From contig CM043950.1 in the NCBI GenBank assembly GCA_014529385.2, forward strand, positions 66,422,935 through 66,486,934: DNA of 64,000 nucleotides, written 5' to 3'. The DNA comes from Adiantum capillus-veneris. Lineage: Eukaryota > Streptophyta > Polypodiopsida > Polypodiales > Pteridaceae. Shown here in pieces: positions 55,437 through 64,000 of this stretch. The number at the start of each line of letters is the position of its first letter. Positions within the stretch are counted from its first letter, which is position 1. The notes under the pieces are model-generated. The model had not been told where the DNA came from. It worked only from the letters and a program-made list of their open reading frames with translations, and ran no database searches. Made by a program: the position numbers and the translations under genes.

Positions 55437-55712
55437 ATGGAAACTAGAAATCAAGGAACCAACAACCGTAAGGCCCCATTTTCCCAGCTCATGAAAGAGA
55501 TGATGGATGAGTACTTAAAGAGTGTAACAAGGGTAGCATCAGTAGGTGCATTGCAGCAAGCAGTGGAGGATATCACTAGATCCCTCTTTCAAGACACCGT
55601 TTTGGCAATGGCACATGCTAAGTGTGTGGCTACTAAGCCCTCAGATATGAAAGCACTTCACCTACGTGGCGATGATTGCTTTTGTAAAACCTATATAGGA
55701 AAGCCATTGTAA
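55437..55712 (+). CDS. Divergent histone-H3-fold protein, 91 aa
   Basis: The start is the ATG in CACCATGG, an excellent initiation context; an upstream in-frame ATG would only add Ser-Leu repeats from the TC tract. After an 11-residue tail comes RKAPFSQLMKEM (residues 11-22), matching the RKLPF...LVREI start of the H3 alpha-N helix. Then ALQQAVEDITRSLFQDT (38-54) matches alpha-2, and AHAKCVATKPSD (59-70) with RG (77-78) matches the end of the H3 fold. Counted on H3, His113, Lys115, Val117, Pro121, Asp123, Arg131 and Gly132 are kept and Arg116 is Cys. Loop 1 is one residue shorter than in H3, whereas plant CENH3 loops are longer. The modifiable ARTKQ tail is absent and a Cys-containing 13-residue tail is added. 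Intronless and intact. It may replace or cap H3 in chromatin, or be a decayed copy still open. Fold assignment is strong, function unknown. Confidence 0.75.
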   Translation: METRNQGTNNRKAPFSQLMKEMMDEYLKSVTRVASVGALQQAVEDITRSLFQDTVLAMAHAKCVATKPSDMKALHLRGDDCFCKTYIGKPL

Positions 55713-55935
55713 CTTCTGAAGCGACATCTTTGTCTGCTTTATCATGTAGCAGTTTTGAAAATGAAAATATTATATCTATGTTTGGCAATTGCAATGTATT
55801 GTTTGAAATTTTAAGCTTGTGTTGGTTATGGATTTGATTCTGGTTACTTGGGCCAATTTCTCTGATCAAACCGTTCACGGGGTCCGTATGAGCTAGAAAT
55901 TTAGAAATATGGGCTGACGTGGTGCCCATCTCGAG
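55713..55935. other. Downstream region of the histone-like gene
   Basis: AT-rich with AATGAAAATATT and similar A/T motifs near 55755-55770 that could act in poly(A) addition. Near 55876-55893 ACGGGGTCCGTATGAGC resembles the arms of the following hairpin. Confidence 0.35.
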
Positions 55936-56046
55936 CCCCACAGGCCGTATGAACCCCGTCGTCATGCACATGGCAAAATAACAAGCCGTTCCATGGTCCC
56001 GTGCGCCACCATGTGCACGTTGACGGGGTTCATATGGCCCGTGGGG
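55936..56046. repeat. Long imperfect hairpin, 38-base arms, 35-base loop
   Basis: CCCCACAGGCCGTATGAACC through CATGCACATGG (55936-55973) pairs with 56009-56046, whose reverse complement differs at about five or six positions. Both arms carry the ATGAACCCCGTC core. It lies 224 bases after the histone-like stop. It could be a small foldback element or a transcript structure. Confidence 0.85.
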
Positions 56047-56282
56047 ATCAATTAGGGCCAAGGATTTAATAGTTACGTAATTACCCAAAATGTATGTGAT
56101 CACAAGGTCTTATTGACACATTTACTTAATTACACTTAACATGATAACAAACAAGCCGATTAAGAGAAACCTAAAAACCCACAAAAGGCCTGCTAGGCTA
56201 TTTAGTTTCCTAGGGGCCCTGCCGGGCTACTCTGTTTTCCCTATGGGTTTGCCAGGAAAACCCAGTAGCCCAATAAGGTCGA
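56047..56282. other. No gene; GC-rich imperfect inverted repeats near 56190-56275
   Basis: GGGCTACTCTGTTTTCC and GGAAAACCCAGTAGCCC are partly complementary, so this stretch can also fold back. Nothing coding was seen. Confidence 0.4.
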
Positions 56283-56929
56283 TGCTACAAACGGGAGCGT
56301 AGCGGCCCTACAAAACATACAACTAGCACATAATCGACGATAAATCTAGCAAATCCACGTACCTGCACAATCGTGTACACAAAGAATCCATAGCGAATCT
56401 GGCATGAGATAGATATAGAGGGAGATGGATAAATGAGAGAGCTCATGAGTGCGTGCAAGCGCATCTCCTAGAGTGGAGTGCTACGCTGGCACGACGAGAG
56501 AGAAGAGAGGAAGGAGAAAAATGACACAGGCTCTGGGTGCAATCTCACCCCGTGCAAAAGTGAGCATGTCCCTCTTGCACGTATTTAATTTATAGAAAAG
56601 TTCATGTTAAAAAATGAGTTACATCCAATTCACACTTGGGAATAAAATAGTCCTGGCTCATAAAGAGCTCAATGTAACAATTCATAGCTATCTACATCTC
56701 AACTTATAACTAAACCATAAATACTAAGGCTTGCCACAGAAAATCCAATGGTGGCAGTTTTATTCCGGATAACTACTATCGCTTTATTGTCCAGCATGTG
56801 CCAATCACTGATCTGCTCACACAACACCCAACAAGTGATCATATTCCACAATTCAAATCAACATTGCAATGCTTCATCAGAATATCAAATATTTCATAAA
56901 TATATCATCAAAATATCAATTCCGTTACA
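56283..56929 (-). repeat. 3' LTR of the Gag-PR-chromodomain element
   Basis: 647 bases from TGCTACAAACGGGAGC to TTCCGTTACA on the plus strand; the coding strand reads TGTAACGG...GTAGCA. Confidence 0.9.
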
Positions 56930-57029
56930 TACCACAGGGTTGAAAGACAATTGTCCTCAATTTTTACCAAAACCAAACTAGCGACAGTGGTGGCCAGCCA
57001 CTGGTAGAGTGGTCTAGTAATTTGGTGTT

Positions 57030-57255
57030 GCCTAGATCGGCGGATCTACACCAATGGTTGTGCTGCCTAAATCGGCGGATCTGCACTAATGTTGCCTAAA
57101 TTGGCAGATCTGCATTTTGAATTCGTGTTGCCTAAATCGGCGAATCTACACTAGTGCTGCCTAAATCGGCGGATCTGCACTTTTAAAATTCGTGTATCCT
57201 AAATCGGCGAATCTACACTAGAAGAGAGGCACTGCCTAAATCGGCGAATCTGTGT
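57030..57255 (-). repeat. Minisatellite of CCTAAATCGGCGGATCTGCAC units
   Basis: Seven copies of a ~22-base core (variants CCTAGATCGG, CCTAAATTGG, GGCGAATCTACAC) separated by 5-20 bases. The GATCCGCCGAT part is partly self-complementary. It spans the stop codon of the fused frame and the start of its 3' region. Confidence 0.88.
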
Positions 57256-59236
57256 CTCTAGGTGTGTGGTATGCAAGTATCAAGTGATGGTAGTGCGGAC
57301 TTAGCGATTGTTCAGAAATCCATTGACACTCTTCCAAAGAATGGTTTTTGTATTTTACCAAATATCTTCTGTAATGGTGCAAGGGACTGTGTCTATATGG
57401 TGCTCTGTGTGGAGGTTGTGAGCCTGGAAAAATTTCAATTTTATGATCTAATTCACCACGAGAGGGTGGGAGGTGAGGGGGGTAATCATCCACAAAGCAA
57501 TCATTATACTGTGAGAGGAAATCATTATGTGTGTGAGAGAGAGAGGATTGTGTGTGCTCCACTTCAGTAACAAATATCATGTATGCTTTGTCATCCTTTC
57601 GTAGTGCACGTTTTTCTTGTGTGTGTGATATCAAGGGAAACATAGCAAGTGATGCATCAGGAGAAAGTGAAATAGATTTGCCATTAAAGGTGAAATTCAT
57701 GGTGTGTGTGCGATAGTCAATGTGTGGGTTATGTTGGTGTCGAAAAGGCATGCCCAATATGATATCAGTGGATTGCAATGGTGCAATTAAAAAATCACGC
57801 TGTTCTGTGTAATCAGCAATGGTAATTGTGAGAGATTTAATTTCACGTGTGCCATTATACCTAGTTCCTTGAAAAGCACATTTAACTTTGTATGCAGACG
57901 GTGTGGTGGTTAAATTCAATTTTCGTACCAATTTTTCAGAAATAAAATCATGTGAACTGCCATCATCGTGTAAAATAGACACGCTTGAATCTTGAATTTT
58001 TCTTGTTTGACGGAGCAAGGCATGAATTGAAATTGGCTTACCTGGTAGGTGAGGTGGTGTTCCCGCTGTCCAATCAGCCATGTCATCGTCTCGAGGTTCT
58101 GATTCATCCGCGATGTTGTGTATGCGAGCTGTGGGCTGGCAAGGTCCTGGTGGACGATTGTTTGTGTAGTTGGCTTCAACATGGCCGTATTGGTGGCATT
58201 TGAAGCACCAAACACCATTACGACGTGCAAGGGGGTTGGGATGTGTGTTTGAAATTTGAGGTGCAGTGTGTGTGGGTGGAGTGGCGGAATTGTGTTGTGG
58301 GCGATGATTATTTTGGTGACTACGGGGAAAGGGGGGTGGACGGTTTTGTGTGTAATTATTTGTGCGAGGGTTTGAAGTATACCTATTGAAATTATTACCG
58401 TTGCGATTGTAGTTGCGGTTGTTGTTACTCCACTGATTGCGAGGTTGAAAATTGGGACGGTTGGGGTTACGCGTGTTGCGCACTTCATGGACGATAGAGT
58501 TGATTTCTTTCCCAGCATCATAGGCCAAGGATATAGCTTCATAAAGAGACGCCGGCTTAAGAGAATTGAGTTTTGACTGAATACCCTTGGGAAGACCGTC
58601 TTCATATTTGCGTTGGAGAGACTCTGCAGGCACTTCTTCTACCATACGGAGGAGTAGAAGACGTTCCCATAAGCGGTCAGTGTAACGAGAGATGGTGTCT
58701 TCTTGCATCCAGGAGAATTTGGCCCAAGCACGACAAGCGTCAAGACCAAACTGAGGGGGTAGGAAGGAATCTTTGACCCGCTGTTGAAAACTGTCCCAAG
58801 TTGATGGTCGTTCTGCCGTTTTGCGAAGCACGCTCCACCAGAGTGAAGCTTGACCAGAAAGGTGATTAGTAGCACATTTAATTTTATCTTTTTCAGTGAA
58901 AGATTCGCCAGCAAAATAATCGTCGAATTGAGTTAACCAAGATAGCACTGTTTTACCAATTTTGCGACCATCAAACTTGAAAAACGTGAAAGATTTTTGA
59001 CTTGTCTTTGCCTCTTTGCTGGATTGTTGAGCTTCGAACGCAGTCTTCAAAATTTTGATCATACGTTCATCTTCGTTGTCGTCTTCGCGTGCCCGTTTCT
59101 GATCATTTTCGGCGAGGCGTTGATTCGCAATGTCTAGTTCCTGTTGCAGTAAGAATACTTGTTGCTCCAAGGTCGGTGCCGGTAGAGGTGAATCACTGGT
59201 CCAGTCGGAGGGGGCATTGGCACCGTTTGTCTCCAC
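57236..59236 (-). CDS. Gag-protease-chromodomain fusion protein, 666 aa, intact
   Basis: Residues ~22-50 form a coiled coil. Residues ~85-240 match Retrotrans_gag (WLTQFDDYFAGESFTEKDKI; LSGQASLWWSVLRKTAE). Residues 255-335 are Asn/Arg/Pro-rich. The knuckle CFKCHQYGHVEANY (344-357) has Tyr for the last Cys. The protease has HDDGSSHDFIS (423-433; usual DSG reads DDG, catalytic Asp probably kept) and IILGMPFRH. The start of the RT domain (FVDDYPPHLPPSRGELDHKI and HRAPYR) ends near residue 615 and runs in frame straight into the end of a chromodomain (RRYLVKYKNHSLEECQWISE, 623-642). All of RT, RNase H and integrase have been removed. The remaining protein can form particles and perhaps bind chromatin, but needs enzymes in trans. 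Confidence 0.88.
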   Translation of the reverse strand: METNGANAPSDWTSDSPLPAPTLEQQVFLLQQELDIANQRLAENDQKRAREDDNEDERMIKILKTAFEAQQSSKEAKTSQKSFTFFKFDGRKIGKTVLSWLTQFDDYFAGESFTEKDKIKCATNHLSGQASLWWSVLRKTAERPSTWDSFQQRVKDSFLPPQFGLDACRAWAKFSWMQEDTISRYTDRLWERLLLLRMVEEVPAESLQRKYEDGLPKGIQSKLNSLKPASLYEAISLAYDAGKEINSIVHEVRNTRNPNRPNFQPRNQWSNNNRNYNRNGNNFNRYTSNPRTNNYTQNRPPPFPRSHQNNHRPQHNSATPPTHTAPQISNTHPNPLARRNGVWCFKCHQYGHVEANYTNNRPPGPCQPTARIHNIADESEPRDDDMADWTAGTPPHLPGKPISIHALLRQTRKIQDSSVSILHDDGSSHDFISEKLVRKLNLTTTPSAYKVKCAFQGTRYNGTREIKSLTITIADYTEQRDFLIAPLQSTDIILGMPFRHQHNPHIDYRTHTMNFTFNGKSISLSPDASLAMFPLISHTQEKRALRKDDKAYMIFVTEVEHTQSSLSHTHNDFLSQYNDCFVDDYPPHLPPSRGELDHKIEIFPGSQPPHRAPYRHSPLHHYRRYLVKYKNHSLEECQWISEQSLSPHYHHLILAYHTPRDTDSPI

Positions 59237-60872
59237 GATGATGGAAAAAGTTGGTAATTACGTTGATTTGTTTCAAATCCCTAGCCGGGGTAGAAGGTTT
59301 GCGGCGAATAAATTCGACTAACCTGATTCCATGCTGTTGAATAGAGTAAAAGAGTTCATAAGCCCAACGCCAGGTAGTGCGAAGCTCCCGATGGTGCAGA
59401 GCAGTTGTGAGGTTTTTGACGTAGAAGCGATGCAGACGAGTAGGTTGCTGATGCTGTAGCGGTGCGCAACCAACGTGTCGTTGGTTGTGAATGCGACATA
59501 GCAAAGGAGGCATATAATTGAAGAAGGGCGACGAGAATTACCACCTTGTCTGCTAGGTTCGACAAGCTCGGTCTATGCGAAAAATGGTGCTAGCTGTCTT
59601 GCGGCTTATTTTGCAAAAGAGATCAACATGTCCCGAGTGTATCTGCTTGGGTAGAGAGATACGGTCCGTACCATCGACATGTCGAAGATGATGACGATGT
59701 GTGTGTATGTGTGTATTCTTGCTTAGAGATGGTGAAGAGAACAAAAGCTCTGTGTGTGTGATGGGTTGCCTATTGTTTTCCAAAAATAAATAAATGAATG
59801 GATGTGTGTATAATCCCTTCTTGCACGTAGCCGAGAAAAAGAAGGGTGAGATGAAGCTTTGTTTTGCTCTTTCTGTTTTTGTTTTTGTTTTTTTTTTTTT
59901 TATAGAGCAGCTTAGCCACACTATAGTGAAGGAAGTTAGTGACGGGTTCTTTTTGTTCCCTCAAAGCAAGGAAAGGAAAGGGGTTAAAAATGTAAGCACT
60001 GGTTAAAAATGTAAGCACTAAAATAGAAAGGTAAAGCAATGGTGGTTATAAAAAAAGAAAGAAAAGTATGGCTGGAGAAAGAGCCGCTCCTGGTGGAAAA
60101 GAAAGAAGAATTAACGACGATCGTTTGAGAGTTAGAGTAAAGTGCGGGAAGGATAGAGCCATGTGTCTGATGTGTGGTCGAGAGAAAAGTTGGGCGAAAG
60201 CGTGCTTGTGTAAGAGTGGTGGACGAAGTCCGAGTGATTCATGCAGCATGTGGCCTACTTTGAGCTTCTTGGTGCCGCTCTTGGGGTGTTTGGCAACAGG
60301 CGCATCAAGTGTTGGCGAGCTTGCAAAAGTGTGGGCATCGACAATCGATTAGAGAGAGAGGGAGTTGTTGAACGGGTGCGGTAGGGGGGGAGAGAGAGAG
60401 AGAGAGACGCTGCACTTCTACATTCTGTTTTTTTTTTTGTTTGTTTGTTTGTTTGCTTGGTAAAGCCCATGCTATTCTCTCGCTCACCTATCTACGTACA
60501 ATTGCTGTGGTTGTTCATAAACATGCAGACATATCGAAACCAGATGCTAAGGTGTCCCTTTTTTTTTTTAATGGAAGGTGAGAAATTGAAGACACAGACT
60601 CGTAGCTTACCGTGATCGAAATGGGTTTCTTATGCTCCTTCTCTTGAACCCTAAAAGAAATAAATTATTTTACTTAACTTCTCCCTATCAAGCCAATTTA
60701 TCTTACCCCAAGTAGGTACAGGCAAACTGAAACGTTCTCTTCTTCTCATACAAAGAGCACTAACTAAATGCATAGAAGAAAAAAATTTAAATAGTTAAAA
60801 TAAAAATACACTTAGCTTTGATTAAGAAAAAATCATCATGGCCATGATTGTTGCACTATGGGGAACGTAATC
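59237..60872 (-). other. Long untranslated leader of the Gypsy element
   Basis: Contains poly-T runs (59889-59901, 60429-60438, 60559-60569), a short GA tract near 60391-60407 and unconnected short frames. A plus-strand 94-codon frame (60068-60352) is Cys-rich but antisense to the element and unlikely to be a gene. No envelope-like or accessory protein is seen. Confidence 0.5.
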
Positions 60873-60888
60873 TTCGCTCTGATACCAC
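60873..60888 (-). other. Primer binding site, initiator Met tRNA type
   Basis: The minus strand reads GTGGTATCAGAGCGAAG right after the LTR end GTAGCA. Its TGGTATCAGAGC core is a full match to the usual site. Confidence 0.93.
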
Positions 60889-61539
60889 TGCTACAAACGG
60901 GAGCGTAGCGGCCCTGCAAAACATATAGCTAGTACATAATCGACGATAAATCTAGCAAATCCACATACCTGCACAATCGTGTACGCAAAGAATCCATAGC
61001 GAATCTGGCATGAGATAGATATAGAGGGAGATGGATAAATGAGAGAGCTCGTGAGTGCGTGCAGGCGCACCTCCTAAAGTGGAGTGCTACGCTGGCACAA
61101 CGAGAGAGAAGAGAGGAAGGAGAAAAATGACACAGGCTCTAGGTGCAATCTCCCCCCGTGCAAAAGTGAGCATGTCCCTTTTGCACGTATTTAATTTATA
61201 GAAAAGTTCATGCTAAAAAATGAGTTACATCCAATTCACACTTGGGCATAAAATAGTCCTGGCTCATAAAGAGCTCAATGTAACAATTCATAGCTGTCTA
61301 CATCTCAACTTATAACTAAACCATAAATACTAAGGCTTACCATAGAAAATCCAATGGTGGCAGTTTTATTCCAGATAACTGCTATCGCTTTATTGTCCAG
61401 CATGTGCCAATCACTGATCTATCTGCTCACACAACACCCAACAAGTGATCATATTCCACAATTCAAATCAACATTGCAATGCTTCATCAGAATATCAAAT
61501 ATTTCACAAATATATCATCAAAATATCAATTCCGTTACA
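60889..61539 (-). repeat. 5' LTR of the Gag-PR-chromodomain element
   Basis: 651 bases. It differs from the other LTR by a few substitutions and a four-base repeat (ATCTATCTGC against ATCTGC) by eye. Confidence 0.9.
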
Positions 61540-61605
61540 ACCGCAAAATAATATATATAGGGCCCCAATCGGGACCTTTGGGTGTTATTTCTTGAGCCAT
61601 CTTTT

Positions 61606-61641
<36 letters not shown>

Positions 61642-61728
61642 TGACTGCCTTTGCATGTACGTCGAGAGGAGAGAGGGGGTCGTGTGGGAGCGTGCTCTGT
61701 GCTGTAGTGCACGGTAGTAGCGGAGTAC
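61540..61728. other. Short spacer with (AG)n tract at 61606-61641
   Basis: Unique sequence with an interrupted AG microsatellite; no gene. Confidence 0.6.
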
Positions 61729-63404
61729 ACCAGCTTCAAAGATTTTAGCCACTTATGCTTATCATTAAGTATTTACAACCCTCGTCTTTCCACAGTGTTC
61801 AAGAACTTTGTTACAATTGCATTTAGCCTATCTTGGCTCCTACTTTCTACGATTTCTCTTTTCAGCACTTTTATTTGTTCTTCCAACCGGCAAACCTGTA
61901 CATCTGCTACATTAATTTGATATTCATCTACAAACTTTCTCATGTACTCTATCAAACCACAAACACAATTTTTGAATGTGTCATTCCCCTATGTGGTAGG
62001 ATCCCACAACTCCATCGAGGCTCCAAATTTGCATAATGATATTCTCCAATCTTGTGAACACTCCATCGCTTACATCGTACGCCAACTCCTCTGTTTGTGT
62101 GTCTTCAAGGTCACCTGGTTGATTCTCGTCATCCGTTGCTCACCTGCAGTTCATACATACATATGTAAATATTGTTATGTAAAATATAACATACATAAAA
62201 CTCAATTGCTATACATTATGTAGACAGTACAATGCGGTAGTGGTTGCCTCAGCTCAATGCAATAATGGCATGTACTCATCACCCATCTCCGCTAGCTTTT
62301 CATCATCGTCGACACTCACACCATCGCTTGCTAGTCATCGACGATATTGTTCTTGATCGTGGGACTTGTATCGGTTATCTTCTTACCTACATAACAAAAA
62401 ACAGCCCCATATATTTGAGGAACAAGACATTGGCAAAGAGAATTACTTGACTGCACTTACCTCTTAACATCTTTCCAACGAGATGTAAACCAATCGATCC
62501 TTAATTAACTGATTCACTACAAATCGTCAGCAACAAAAATTGCCACTACATCCTGGTATGTCATTCTAGATGGAAATGTCATGCACATCCAAAGGGATTT
62601 CATCTTCTTTAAGCTCATCCCGTTCCCTTGGTATGGAGTAATCCATGTTGAGGAAGGATAGTATCTACCATTACACAACATTTGGTGCAATGCACCCCAG
62701 AAATCATTACCAAATGGGTGTTGCATTTGGAATCTCCAATACATTAATGCACGGTCAAAGATATTATTATGCATCAAGCAAAGCGGCTCTTACCGTCATC
62801 CACTGCATACAAACTATACAATTCTATATCTTTGTTCATCTCATCCACAATTATGTTATGCTCTACTTTTTGGACGTGGGGCTCTCCATCATCCTTTAAA
62901 GAGTACCCAATCATATCTTCAAATGTTTTGCCTCAATGCTCCACAAAGCACATTTCCCCCAAACCGATTGTCCTTATCCCGCCTACATAACTTTTTAATT
63001 TTTAGCAATAAGGGAGGTACTCAATATACGTATAACCATTTGAAAGTGCAATTGAAATACATTACCCCCCCCCCGCTCCACTGAGCAAATGCCAGCTATT
63101 GTTTCTTTCTTTAGGAACTCATGCCCTTGACCTAATTTAAAGGCTGATGCTTATATCTACACCCACCTACAACTATAGTGACACTAACTTTCGCTTTTAC
63201 ATTTCTCCTTGCTCATTAGTGCAGGTCTGCCTATCTTCCTCAACACACAATTGAGATCATTTTCTAGTGGTCTTCTCCTCTTTTTTGGTGGGCTAGCATG
63301 GTCTTCTACGATGCCTTGTGCTCAGCTCTTGAGTTGCGTAATTGTGCCTACATAGGCAATACAAATTTATAACCATGCAACTCTCTCTCTTCCCCCCCCC
63401 CCCC

Positions 63405-63495
<91 letters not shown>

Positions 63496-63747
63496 TTATG
63501 TTCCCATTTGTGCCACGCATGTACGAAAGCAATGTTGGAAAAAAATCAGTACCTAGTGTCTTTCTCAATCACATTTTTTCCTTGCTAACACAATTTTCAC
63601 TCTAAAGACTAGATAATTTCAAACATTTTACCGCGTTGCAAGCCTGCATACCATGCACAGATGCTTGCACACATACACTACATTTTTGAAACACAAAAAT
63701 TGCAGCCCTACCCCTCACCACATGCTCTCTCCACACTACCTCCCACC

Positions 63748-63778
<31 letters not shown>

Positions 63779-63830
63779 ATGCTGCCTCCTTGCATGCCAA
63801 CGTGCACCCATTCACATCCTAATTGGGGGT
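61729..63830 (-). other. Dispersed family, copy 2
   Basis: Matches 21472-21610 and then 24827-26870 continuously. Minus-strand coding pieces parallel copy 1: HNNIFDRALMYWRF with FGNDFWGALHQMLCNGR (62517-62777); RKFVDEYQ with a coiled-coil continuation (61773-61955); and KRRRPLENDLNCVL near 63265-63300. Stops and shifts occur in different places from copy 1. The family is unrecognised. The far end reaches toward the window edge. Confidence 0.6.
63389..63494. repeat. C-run, (CT)n and (CA)n compound microsatellite
   Basis: Same order as at 26219-26284 in copy 1, but with about 30 CA units instead of ten, showing expansion within the family. Confidence 0.9.
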
Positions 63831-64000
63831 CCTGCAACACTGCAACTTTTCGAGGTTTAGCCTCAATGGTGCAGCAGCTCGCCACGCTGGCTCTATTGCT
63901 GAGGTGGCAATGGGCGCTCTCCTATCAGCATGGAGGAGTGCTCAAAAATTTTCCCCAATTAGGATGTGAAGGGGTGCACGTTGGCATTCAGAGATGCAAC
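63831..64000. other. Window end, no recognisable feature
   Basis: GC-richer sequence without a frame or motif that I can assign; cut by the window edge. Confidence 0.4.

Larger units (their letters stand above)
56283..61539 (-). mobile_element. Non-autonomous Gypsy (chromovirus-derived) LTR element
   Basis: LTRs at 56283-56929 and 60889-61539 have TG...CA ends and are very similar. A strong primer site lies next to the right-hand (5') LTR. The interior contains one 666-codon minus-strand frame, a ~1.6-kb leader and a 3' minisatellite. RT, RNase H and integrase are missing. Flanking bases GTCGA and ACCGC do not match, so target-site duplication is not seen; recombination between copies or mutation could explain this. 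The long intact frame and the similar LTRs suggest fairly recent activity. Confidence 0.88.

Noticed and set aside
55437-55712. Identification of the histone-like protein as plant CENH3
   Set aside because: CENH3 has a loop 1 longer than H3 and a long basic tail; here loop 1 is one residue shorter and the tail is 11 residues.
57030-57255. Regularly spaced short repeats as a CRISPR array
   Set aside because: Spacers are short and irregular, repeats vary, the DNA is plant-like, and the array belongs to an LTR element.
60068-60352. 94-codon Cys-containing plus frame
   Set aside because: It is antisense in the leader of a minus-strand retroelement and resembles no family.

Overview
The window looks like intergenic DNA from a large, repeat-rich land-plant genome. 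It carries L1-type LINEs, Copia and Gypsy/chromovirus LTR retrotransposons with initiator-Met-tRNA primer sites, one primer site of the kind known from Athila-type elements, long (AG)n/(TC)n tracts, and plant-style promoter spacing upstream of one small gene. I cannot name the species. A fern or another non-flowering lineage would fit the mixture, but this is a guess. No ordinary multi-exon housekeeping gene is recognisable, and nearly every long open frame belongs to a mobile element.

Layout. 1-4.1 kb: decayed DNA with a LINE zinc-finger remnant and a 5'-truncated LINE copy. 4.15-14.0 kb: two large minus-strand LINEs, each ending 3' in a (TC)n tract. The second sits between two (AG)n tracts as if inserted inside a microsatellite. 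14-18.3 kb: almost featureless, with one tRNA-like/SINE piece. 18.3-21.5 kb: a short Copia element with a perfect target-site duplication, one intact Gag frame and no pol. 21.5-26.9 kb: a dispersed minus-strand family (second copy at 61.7-63.8 kb) split by 3.2 kb of unrelated DNA. 27.8-28.4 kb: an A-B-A-B(inverted) rearrangement. 28.8-38.1 kb: an LTR element with an Athila-like primer site, a decayed gag/protease and no visible pol. 38.1-55.3 kb: a locus with transposase-like coding pieces, interrupted by a 13.9-kb chromovirus (39.0-52.9 kb) that is itself interrupted by a 5.05-kb Copia element (45.05-50.1 kb). 55.4-55.7 kb: a short intact frame encoding a strongly divergent histone-H3-fold protein. 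56.3-61.5 kb: a Gypsy element whose single 666-codon frame joins Gag and protease directly to a chromodomain tail, without reverse transcriptase, RNase H or integrase.

How the parts relate. Three separate LTR elements keep gag but have lost pol, so each would depend on enzymes supplied by a relative. The nesting gives a relative history: transposase-like locus first, then the chromovirus, then the Copia element. The items most worth following up are the histone-H3-like gene, the Gag-protease-chromodomain fusion, and the association of LINE ends with (TC)n microsatellites. All calls come from reading the sequence by eye; no searches were run.
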